This document shows, in pieces, positions 33,745 to 40,903 of a DNA stretch of 64,000 bases (position 1 is the first letter of the stretch; every line of letters begins with the position of its first letter). Under the pieces are notes generated by a model that was not told the DNA's origin, did no database searches, and saw only the letters and a list, made by a program, of their open reading frames with translations. Made by a program: the position numbers and the translations under genes. This DNA comes from Streptomyces sp. CB01249. GTDB lineage: Bacteria > Actinomycetota > Actinomycetes > Streptomycetales > Streptomycetaceae. Where the stretch lies: positions 740,603-804,602 of the forward strand of contig NZ_LISW01000001.1 in assembly GCF_001905735.1 (NCBI RefSeq), read 5' to 3'.

Positions 33745-35162
33745 AACTGTTCGCCGCCCGCCTCGGCCTCCGCACCCGGCTGATCGCGGCATTCCTCTTC
33801 GTCGCGGCCGTCAGCGCCGCCACCACCGCCGCGCTGACCTACCGCGAGGCCCGCTCCGCGATCCTGCAGCAGGCGCAGGACTCCGCCGTCGACCAGTTCC
33901 GCGACCGGGTCGGCGACCAGGCCGTCAGCCTGCCCATCTACGGTGAGCAGCTGCGCCACGTCTGCCTGGAGCTGGCCCGGGCGGGCGGCGGGCGCGGCTG
34001 GACCGTGTTCGCCGAGTACGGGAAGCTGCGGGCCTCCTCGTCGGACCGGTCCTCCTCCGGGGTGATCACCGCCGAGCTGCGCGCCGCCACCCGGGACAAC
34101 ACCCACGGCTCCTTCCAGCGCGTCGTCAAGGACGGCAGGCCCTGGCTGACCGTCGGCATGCCCGCCCTCTTCGACCGCGGTGACGGCACACAGCCCACCG
34201 GCCTCGTCCTCTACGCCGTGATGCCGCTGTCCACCGAGGAGGCCAACGTGGCCGCCATGGTCACCGCCGCCCGCGACGGCGCCCTGCCCGCCCTGCTCGT
34301 CGCCCTGGTGCCCGCCCTGCTCGCCGCCCGCAGCGTCCTGCGCCCGGTCCGCGACCTGCGCCGGGCTGCGGCGGGCATCGGCAGGGGCGAGCTCGACACC
34401 CGGATCACGGTGCGCGGCTCCGACGAACTCGCCGAGCTCGCCTGGACGTTCAACGAGTCGTCCACCAAGCTCCAGGAATCCGTCGAGGAGTTGCGCCGGG
34501 CCGAGGAGCGGGCCAGGCGCTTCGCCTCCGACGTCTCCCACGAACTGCGCACCCCGCTCGCCGGTATGCTCGCCGTCACCGAAGTGCTGGACGAGGACGC
34601 CGGGGAACTGCGCCCCGACACCGCCGCCGCCGTCCGCCTGATCAGCACGGAGACCGGCAAACTGGCCACCCTGGTCGAGGACCTGATGGAGATATCCCGC
34701 TTCGACGCCCGCGCGGCCGAGCTGCACCTGGACGAGGTCGACGTCGCCGAGACCGTACGCAAGACGCTTCAGGGCCGCCGCTGGGAGAGCCGGGTCACCA
34801 CCGAACTCCCGGACGGCGTGCGGGCAGTGCTCGATCCGCGCCGCTTCGACGTGGTCGTCGCCAACCTGGTCGGCAACGCCCTGCGGCACGGCGCGGAGCC
34901 CGTCACCGTACGGGTGCGCGGAGGCGACCGGCTCGTCCTGGAGGTGGAGGACAGCGGGCCGGGCATCGACGCGGCGGTGCTCCCGCACATCTTCGACCGG
35001 TTCTACAAGGCCGACGCGGCCCGCACCCGGTCGGCGGGCAGCGGCCTCGGCCTCGCCATCGCCCAGGAGAACGTACGGCTGCACGGGGGGACGGTCGGCG
35101 CGGCGAACCGGCCCGGGGGCGGCGCGGTGTTCACCGTGGAGCTGCCGATGGGGGAGCGGTGA
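33741..35162 (+). CDS. Sensor histidine kinase
   Basis: 473-residue membrane kinase. One N-terminal segment (about 13-35), an extracytoplasmic domain of about 150 residues, and a second segment (about 185-205) precede HAMP (LRPVRDLRRAAAGIGRGELDTRI). The H-box is SDVSHELRTPLAG, with N-box NLVGNALRHG and ATP motifs DSGPGID and GSGLGLAIAQ. The GTG overlaps the response regulator stop, and its own stop overlaps the lipoprotein start. A cell-envelope signal is inferred from neighbours. Confidence 0.93.
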   Translation: MKLFAARLGLRTRLIAAFLFVAAVSAATTAALTYREARSAILQQAQDSAVDQFRDRVGDQAVSLPIYGEQLRHVCLELARAGGGRGWTVFAEYGKLRASSSDRSSSGVITAELRAATRDNTHGSFQRVVKDGRPWLTVGMPALFDRGDGTQPTGLVLYAVMPLSTEEANVAAMVTAARDGALPALLVALVPALLAARSVLRPVRDLRRAAAGIGRGELDTRITVRGSDELAELAWTFNESSTKLQESVEELRRAEERARRFASDVSHELRTPLAGMLAVTEVLDEDAGELRPDTAAAVRLISTETGKLATLVEDLMEISRFDARAAELHLDEVDVAETVRKTLQGRRWESRVTTELPDGVRAVLDPRRFDVVVANLVGNALRHGAEPVTVRVRGGDRLVLEVEDSGPGIDAAVLPHIFDRFYKADAARTRSAGSGLGLAIAQENVRLHGGTVGAANRPGGGAVFTVELPMGER

Positions 35163-35689
35163 GGGGCGGGCGCGTGCTCGGCGCGCTGTTGCCCGTGCTG
35201 CTGCTCGCCACCGGGTGCGGGATCCGTGCGACGGACGTCGTGGAGGCGGGCGAACCGGCGACCGTGGAGGTGGCCCCGGCCGATCAGCTCGGCACCCTGC
35301 TGTACTTCGTGTCCTCGTCCTCCGCCTCCCGGCTGATGCCCGTCGTCCGCAACACCCGCACCGTGAGGGTCGGCGGCGGCGGGACCTGGAGGGAGGCCGA
35401 GGCCACCGAGCAGCCCGACGCCCTCTCCCTCCTCTTCCTCGGGCCCACCAGGACGGAGCGCGACGCCGGACTCCGTTCGGAGCTGCCCACCGGCCGGACG
35501 CGCGTGGCCGTCGAGCTGAACGCGGACGGCGTGCGGGTCACCGTGGACATGCCGGTCATCGGGCTCTCCCAGGCCGCCCGCCAGCAGCTCATCTGCACGG
35601 CGGCCCGGGCCCGTACGGCCGACCGGACCGAGGCGGTCACGGTGAAGGGCACGGACGGCGTCATCGGGCCCGCGCACTGCTCGGTCTGA
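35159..35689 (+). CDS. Small lipoprotein coupled to the two-component system
   Basis: 176-residue predicted lipoprotein: GTG start overlapping the kinase stop, a hydrophobic stretch, and lipobox LLATGC. The mature part contains VAPADQLGTLLYFVSSSSASRLMPVVRNT and looks like an extracytoplasmic accessory domain. A role comparable to CseA, which modulates CseC in another Streptomyces system, is possible but inferred only from position. Confidence 0.8.
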   Translation: MRGGRVLGALLPVLLLATGCGIRATDVVEAGEPATVEVAPADQLGTLLYFVSSSSASRLMPVVRNTRTVRVGGGGTWREAEATEQPDALSLLFLGPTRTERDAGLRSELPTGRTRVAVELNADGVRVTVDMPVIGLSQAARQQLICTAARARTADRTEAVTVKGTDGVIGPAHCSV

Positions 35690-35704
35690 CCGCGCTTCGG
35701 CCGC

Positions 35705-36502
35705 TCAGCGGGTCTTGCGGGCGACCGCCCCGTAGACCCCGATCGGAGCCGGCACCGCTGCCACCGGTGCGTCCGGCCGCCAGGACGGGACGGGGACCAG
35801 GCCCGGCGTCAGGAGCTCGAAGCCGTCGAAGAACTTCTCGATCTCCTGGTGGGAGCGCGGGGTGAGGGGCGTGGTCGCGTGGGCGTAGACGGCTTGTGCC
35901 GCCCGGCAGTCGGCGAAGTCGTCGGTGGCGTGGGAGAGCACCAGGCAGCTGCCGGCCGGGAGCGCGTCGCGCAGGGTGGCCACGACCCGCTGGGGCTCCT
36001 GCGCGTCGGTGAGGAAGTGCAGCACCGAGGTGAGGACCAGGGCGACGGGCCGGCCGAAGTCGATGACCTCGCGGACGTGCGGATGGTCCACGACGGCCCG
36101 CGGGTCGCGGAGGTCGGCGAGCGCGACGCCGACCAGGTGGGAGCTGCGCAGCAGGGCGTCCGCGTGTGCGGTGACGATCGGGTCGTTGTCGACGTACGCG
36201 ACGCGCACGTCGGGCGCCGCTTCGAGGGCGACCTCGTGCACGTTGGGGGAGTGGGGGAGCCCGGTGCCGATGTCGAGGACCTGCCGCAGGCCCGCGCCGA
36301 CGACATGGCGGACGGCGCGTTCCAGGAAGGCGCGGTTGGCCCGGGCACCGGCCCGCTCCTGGGCCGCGGCGGCCACGAGCTCCTCGCCGGCCTGCTGGTC
36401 CACCCGGTAGTTGTCCTTGCCGCCGAGCAGGTAGTCGTAGATCCTTGCGGAATGAGGCCGACCGGTGTCGATCACCGGGGCGGGTAACCCGTGCTGCCTC
36501 AA
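35705..36502 (-). CDS. SAM-dependent methyltransferase, DUF574 / Methyltransf_19
   Basis: 265-residue putative methyltransferase of a family expanded in actinobacteria. It has PHSARIYDYLLGGKDNY at the N-terminus, the SAM loop VLDIGTGLPHSPNVHEVA, AYVDNDPIV and SVLHFLTD. The TTG start is selected because GAGAGGAG lies 6 bp upstream and gives the family's usual length; the frame is open to 36607. It is divergent from the XRE gene. Substrate unknown. Confidence 0.85.
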   Translation of the reverse strand: MRQHGLPAPVIDTGRPHSARIYDYLLGGKDNYRVDQQAGEELVAAAAQERAGARANRAFLERAVRHVVGAGLRQVLDIGTGLPHSPNVHEVALEAAPDVRVAYVDNDPIVTAHADALLRSSHLVGVALADLRDPRAVVDHPHVREVIDFGRPVALVLTSVLHFLTDAQEPQRVVATLRDALPAGSCLVLSHATDDFADCRAAQAVYAHATTPLTPRSHQEIEKFFDGFELLTPGLVPVPSWRPDAPVAAVPAPIGVYGAVARKTR

Positions 36503-36635
36503 GTGGCGCTCCTCTCGGCGGCCGCTGCGGTCGGATTCCAGAGTCTGCCGATGCTGCGATCCTGCCTTTGCGCCCGACAACATGTCAACTAAAGTACACA
36601 CGAGCAAGATCGATGATGGCGAGAGAGATCACCAC

Positions 36636-37199
36636 GTGAGCGCGAGCCGTGACGAGGGAGAGCCCCGAAGGGGCCCTGCCGGCGAAGGGCCGCATGCGCG
36701 ACCGCATTCCCTCGCGCACAAGCTGAAGTCGCTGATGGCCCACCGGAAGGACGCGCGAGGCAGGGCCTACGTCTCGCGCACCCTGTCGCAGGCGGTCGAC
36801 GACCTGCCCGACCCGCCCGCGACGACGTCGTTCGCGCTCATCGCGAAACTCGCCGGCGGCCAGCAGGACAACCCGACGATCAAAACCGTCCTGGCCCTGT
36901 GCCGGGCCCTGGGCGACGTGCCGCCCGCCTACCTGCTGCCGCACCCCGGCTACGACGACCTCGCCGCACTCGAAGCCTTCGAGAACCCTCTCGCGCGCCG
37001 CGTGCTCGTCCTGCTGGGCGATCTTCCGGAGAGCGAATTCCGCAAAGTGATCGCGCAGTTGGAGGACCGGCGCAGGACCCTCGGCCTCCCCGCCGTGCCC
37101 GACGACGGATCGGGCGCGGAGAGGCCGAAGAGGGCCCGGCGGCGACGGACCGAAACCGAAGCCGCCCAGTACGCGGCCGATGCACTGGAAGGTCTCTGA
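36636..37199 (+). CDS. XRE-like helix-turn-helix regulator paired with membrane protein
   Basis: 187-residue protein. Residues about 20-105 (SLAHKLKSLMAHRKDARGRAYVSRTLSQAVDD...FALIAKLAGGQQDNPTIKTVLALCRALGDVPPAYLLP) match the XRE-type HTH proteins that precede MAB_1171c membrane proteins in Streptomyces. The C-terminus is basic. The GTG follows GAGAGAG. Its stop overlaps the next start (TGATG). Confidence 0.8.
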   Translation: MSASRDEGEPRRGPAGEGPHARPHSLAHKLKSLMAHRKDARGRAYVSRTLSQAVDDLPDPPATTSFALIAKLAGGQQDNPTIKTVLALCRALGDVPPAYLLPHPGYDDLAALEAFENPLARRVLVLLGDLPESEFRKVIAQLEDRRRTLGLPAVPDDGSGAERPKRARRRRTETEAAQYAADALEGL

Positions 37200-37978
37200 T
37201 GGACGGCATGATATTCGGCGCCTGCACCGTCGCAGGAGTGCTCGTCACCGCGCTCTGCGCCCGCAGAGCCCTTCACCACCCGCGCGTGTTCACCTGGTTA
37301 ATCGCGGTCGCATTCGGCGTGTGCACGGTGGGCGTCTTCTTCGCGGTCCCCGCGGTCGCCAGGACGGCCGAGGAGGTCACCGGCCTGGACAACGCCGGGA
37401 AGCTGGTGGCGCACATCTGCGCCATCCTCTGGTGTGCGGCCCTGCAGATGACGATGGTGGACCTGGCCTACCGCCCGGAGTACCTGCGCGCCGCGATGTA
37501 CCAGCGCGTGTGCCTGGCGGTCGTCGTCCTGGCCGTCATGGTCCCGCTCTTCCTCACCACGAACGGCCAGGACGTCGAGTTCACCACGGCGTACGCCGAC
37601 CACTCGGCCGTGACCGCCTACCTGCTGGTCTACCTCTCCTACGTCCTGATCACCTGCGGTGAACTCGCCTTCATGTGCGGCCGTACCGCCCGCCGGGCCC
37701 GGACCACCCGCCCCTGGACCGGCGCCGGTTTCACCCTGTGCGCCGTCGCGGCCGTGCTGGGCGTCGCCTACACGGTGTCCAAGGGGTCGTACCTGGTCTG
37801 CTCCGCACTCGGCAGCCCCTGGTCCCTCGACGTCGAGGAGGCGGCGAGCCCGGCACTGAGCGGGCTCGCCGTCCTCTTCCTCTTCGCCGGGCTGACCATG
37901 CCGATGCTCGGCGGGCTGCGTCAGCGGCTGCGCGGCGGCGAGCACACCGCGCCCGAGAGCCCCGTGCCCGCGGACTAG
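37199..37978 (+). CDS. MAB_1171c-type membrane protein, short form, with TTA codon
   Basis: 259-residue membrane protein with seven predicted segments from the N-terminus (IFGACTVAGVLVTALC) to VLFLFAGLTMPML, followed by a short basic tail. It resembles the MAB_1171c family of putative transporters but lacks the cytoplasmic C-terminal region I would expect. Codon 34 (37298-37300) is TTA, the only in-frame TTA I found in the window, so translation should depend on bldA tRNA. It is coupled to the XRE gene. Confidence 0.75.
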   Translation: MDGMIFGACTVAGVLVTALCARRALHHPRVFTWLIAVAFGVCTVGVFFAVPAVARTAEEVTGLDNAGKLVAHICAILWCAALQMTMVDLAYRPEYLRAAMYQRVCLAVVVLAVMVPLFLTTNGQDVEFTTAYADHSAVTAYLLVYLSYVLITCGELAFMCGRTARRARTTRPWTGAGFTLCAVAAVLGVAYTVSKGSYLVCSALGSPWSLDVEEAASPALSGLAVLFLFAGLTMPMLGGLRQRLRGGEHTAPESPVPAD

Positions 37979-39147
37979 TTGGTACCGGAGGTCAATTCGC
38001 TGAACAGCCGGTTCGCCGCCTCGGAGGTGAACTGGCGCTGGAGCTCGGCGCGCGCGATCTGCTTCTTGAACTCGCCCTCGTAGCCGCTGTATCCGGCGTT
38101 GTGCATGAGGTCGGTGATCCAACTGGCGAACGCCTGGTAGTTCCAGACGTGGTCCAGGCAGGACTGCGAGTAGCTGTCGAGGAGGTCCGCGTCGCCGTCC
38201 TTCACGCGGCGGATCACCGCGCGGGCGAAGACCTCGGCGTCGTGCAGCGCCAGGTGGATGCCCTTGGCGCTCATCGGCGGCACGATGTGCGCGGCGTCGC
38301 CCAGGAGGTAGAGGCTGCCGTAGCTCATCGGGTCGAACACCACGCTGCGCAGCGGGACGATCTGCCGGGACAGGATCTCGCCGCGCGCGGGCGGGGTGCC
38401 GAAGCGGGCCTCCAGCTCGCTCCAGACGCGCTCGTCCGGCCACTGTTCGGGGGTGTCGTCGACCGCGCACTGGAGGTAGACGCGGCTGGCCCCGGGGCCT
38501 CGGGGAATCATCCCGGCCAGGCCCCGTTCGTGGATCGCCATCCCTGAGGGTTCGGTCTCGGTGGCGGCCAGGACGCTGAGCCAGGAGTAACCGTACTCGT
38601 GGGCGTACTCGGTCAGTTCGGAGGCGGGGACGGAGCGGCGGGAGACGCCGTGGAAGCCGTCGCAGCCGGCGATGTGGTCGCCGCGGATCACCCGCGCGGT
38701 GCCGTCGGCGTCCTGGTAGCGCACCACGGGGTGCCCCTCGGTGAGGTTTTCCAGCGCGACGTCGGCGGCTTCGTAGCGCAGGTCGCCGCCCTCGCGCAGG
38801 AAGACCTCGGTGAGGTTGCGCACCAGAACCTGCTGCGGGCAGTACATGCTTTCGTTGTCGTCATCGTCCACGTCGACCGGCATCGCGTGGCCGTCGAGGT
38901 AGAAACCGCCCTCGCTGTGCGGAATCGGGTCGCCCGCCAGGACCTCTTCGAGTCCCCAGGCGCGGAACAGGCGCACCCCGTAGGTGTCGATGGTTCCGGC
39001 GCGCTGCCGCTTCTCGACGTAGGCGCGCGGGTGCTTCTCCAGCACCGTGCAGTCGACGCCGTTGCGCAGCAGGAAGTTGCCGAGCGTCAGACCGGCGACG
39101 CCGGCCCCGATGATGACGACGGTCGTGTCCTCGTGTGTCTCAGTCAT
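37975..39147 (-). CDS. pobA: 4-hydroxybenzoate 3-monooxygenase
   Basis: 390-residue flavoprotein hydroxylase converting 4-hydroxybenzoate to protocatechuate with NAD(P)H and O2. It has the FAD-binding GAGVAGLTLG, the CDGFHGVSR motif and GDAAHIVPPMSAKGIHLA, and its length equals that of PobA. The ATG start is the one at MTETHEDTTVVIIGAG. It ends tail to tail with the membrane protein gene (4-bp overlap). The upstream AraC gene is in the same direction. Confidence 0.92.
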   Translation of the reverse strand: MTETHEDTTVVIIGAGVAGLTLGNFLLRNGVDCTVLEKHPRAYVEKRQRAGTIDTYGVRLFRAWGLEEVLAGDPIPHSEGGFYLDGHAMPVDVDDDDNESMYCPQQVLVRNLTEVFLREGGDLRYEAADVALENLTEGHPVVRYQDADGTARVIRGDHIAGCDGFHGVSRRSVPASELTEYAHEYGYSWLSVLAATETEPSGMAIHERGLAGMIPRGPGASRVYLQCAVDDTPEQWPDERVWSELEARFGTPPARGEILSRQIVPLRSVVFDPMSYGSLYLLGDAAHIVPPMSAKGIHLALHDAEVFARAVIRRVKDGDADLLDSYSQSCLDHVWNYQAFASWITDLMHNAGYSGYEGEFKKQIARAELQRQFTSEAANRLFSELTSGTN

Positions 39148-39183
39148 GCACTCCACTGTGAAAGGCCCGCAGACCGCAAACCA

Positions 39184-39208
39184 CTGGTAACCGGACTCCT
39201 GATACCGG
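39184..39208. promoter_or_regulatory. Candidate AraC-type direct repeat upstream of pobA
   Basis: CTGGTAACCGG (39184) and CTGATACCGG (39199) form an imperfect direct repeat 15 bp apart in the gap between the AraC gene and pobA. Direct repeats are typical AraC-family targets. Binding is inferred. Confidence 0.45.
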
Positions 39209-39230
39209 AAACCCGCCAGGCTTGAGCGGG

Positions 39231-40016
39231 CTAGCGTCCGTGGATGCGGAGCCCCGCCTGGTAGCGGCCGGGTGTCTGGCCGACGACGTCGGTGAAGGCG
39301 TCGATGAAGGTGGAGGGGTTGGACCAGCCGCACGCCACCGCGGTCTCCGTCACCGACATTCCGTCGGTCAGGTGCGCCAGGGCGTGGTGGATCCGCAGGG
39401 TGGTCCGCCAGCGGTGGAAGCTCATGCTCAGCTCGCTGTGGAACAGACGGCTGAGCGTGCGCTCCCCGGCCCCCACCGCCCGGCCCAGCGCGGCCAGGGT
39501 GTCGGGCCGGGCGGGGTCCGCGCGCAGGAGGTCGGTGGCGGCGCGCAGCCGGTCGTCACTGGCCTCGGGAAGGTGCAGGGAGGTCTCCGCGGCATCGGCC
39601 AGCTCGTCCACGATCACGCCGAGGAGGCGCCGGTGGGCACCGGGCCGCCGCTCCGGCTCATCGGTGAGTGCCAGCAGGGCCTCGCGCAGCAACGGGCTCA
39701 CCGCGAAGACGCTGGGGTGGTCGATGAGACCGGCGCACAGATCGCGCGGCACGGACACCAGGCGCACGTCGGTCTGCCCGTAGAAGCGGTGCGCGTGCGC
39801 GAAGCGCGGCGGCGTCCAGGTGATCCGGTCCGCCGGGGCGACCCAGGTGCCGCGCTCCGTCGTGGTGGCCAGCACTCCGGCGGCGGCGTAGACCAGCTGG
39901 CCCTGGTGATGGCTGTGCGGGTCGAGCCGGTAACCGTGCGGCAGCCAGGCTCCGCCCTGCAGAATCGGATCCTCCGCGTCCGCGGGCGGCGACGAGGGTT
40001 GGCGGTGTTTCGGCAT
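39231..40016 (-). CDS. AraC-family regulator, probable pobA activator
   Basis: 261-residue regulator. The N-terminal cupin-like sensor has HGYRLDPHSHHQGQLVYAAAG; the C-terminal HTH pair has AVGAGERTLSRLFHSELSMSFHRWRTTLRIHHALAHL and ACGWSNPSTFIDAFTDVVGQTPGRYQ. It lies 83 bp before pobA in the same direction, like AraC-type PobR/PobC activators. The ligand would be 4-hydroxybenzoate by inference. Confidence 0.85.
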   Translation of the reverse strand: MPKHRQPSSPPADAEDPILQGGAWLPHGYRLDPHSHHQGQLVYAAAGVLATTTERGTWVAPADRITWTPPRFAHAHRFYGQTDVRLVSVPRDLCAGLIDHPSVFAVSPLLREALLALTDEPERRPGAHRRLLGVIVDELADAAETSLHLPEASDDRLRAATDLLRADPARPDTLAALGRAVGAGERTLSRLFHSELSMSFHRWRTTLRIHHALAHLTDGMSVTETAVACGWSNPSTFIDAFTDVVGQTPGRYQAGLRIHGR

Positions 40017-40054
40017 CGGGCATCAGTTTACCGGCAGCCGCCGCACCCGGCCGC

Positions 40055-40798
40055 TCAGGCCCCCGCGCGGTGCGAGGTGCGCGGTGCGGGGACCGGGGCC
40101 TGGGCCGCGCGGGTGACGTCGGCGACGAGCTCGACCACATCGGGGCCGTACGCCTGGGAGTTGACCACCTTCAGGAGCAGGCAGAAGGTGTTGTTGCCGT
40201 GCTTGCGGGCGAGGCGTTCGTGGTTGCGGGCCAGGTAGCGGGTGGCGGCCTGGTTGGTGATGGCCTGCTGGCCGCAGAAGAGGAAGACGGGTCTGGCGTC
40301 CTGACCGGTCGTCAGCCGGGCCAGCAGCACGTACTCGCTGGCGCCCTTCTCGACCCGGTAGCGCTCCGATCCGATCTGGAAGGCGCCCCGGTCGGGGCCC
40401 GGCTCCGGTTCGGTGTTGATCCGCACTCCGGGGAGCAGGGAGTGCAGGTGCGCGGCCATCCGGCGGTTCGACACCGGGCCGCCGACGCAGAACTCCGTAC
40501 GCTCGCCGATGCCCTGCTGCGCGATGTCGTGGGACAGGATCTGGGCGTGCGCCTCGCAGTCCTTGATCAGCGCGGACAGTTCGAGCAGGGCGAAGACGTC
40601 GTGACGGTGGACCGAGCCGTCGCCGCCCGCGTCGCGGTTGACGACGAGCAGGCACTCGGAGTTCCCCGGCAGCCCGAAGAACGCCTGCTTGCGGCGGAGC
40701 TTGCGGCGCCACAGATAGGTGCGCGCGAGCCAGCCGAGGGCGGCGCTGATGCCGGCGGCTATCACGCCCAGCACGATGTTGCGTACGTCGTCAGTCAT
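40055..40798 (-). CDS. Unknown membrane-anchored protein with conserved nucleotide-sensor-like core
   Basis: 247-residue protein I cannot assign. One N-terminal membrane segment (NIVLGVIAAGISAALGWLA) is followed by a basic stop-transfer stretch and a cytoplasmic domain. That domain contains ECLLVVNRD, VFALLELSALIKDCEAHAQI, FCVGGPVSNRRMAAHL, a YVLLARL strand and LFCGQQAITNQAATRYLARNHERL. The alternation of strands with GG and N motifs suggests a Rossmann-like fold. It stands alone with no partner gene. Confidence 0.7.
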   Translation of the reverse strand: MTDDVRNIVLGVIAAGISAALGWLARTYLWRRKLRRKQAFFGLPGNSECLLVVNRDAGGDGSVHRHDVFALLELSALIKDCEAHAQILSHDIAQQGIGERTEFCVGGPVSNRRMAAHLHSLLPGVRINTEPEPGPDRGAFQIGSERYRVEKGASEYVLLARLTTGQDARPVFLFCGQQAITNQAATRYLARNHERLARKHGNNTFCLLLKVVNSQAYGPDVVELVADVTRAAQAPVPAPRTSHRAGA

Positions 40799-40903
40799 GG
40801 GCGGGCATGTTAGCGGGCATTCGGCCTCAAGTTCGAGGCGGTCCTGACGGGGCGGGCGGAGCGGCGCTACCCTGCGCGGACGATCCTTCACCGGAGGTTG
40901 CGC

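Noticed and set aside
33061-35689. Naming the two-component system CseB-CseC with CseA
   Set aside because: No sigE precedes it, the lipoprotein follows rather than precedes the regulator, and the sequences are only generally similar.
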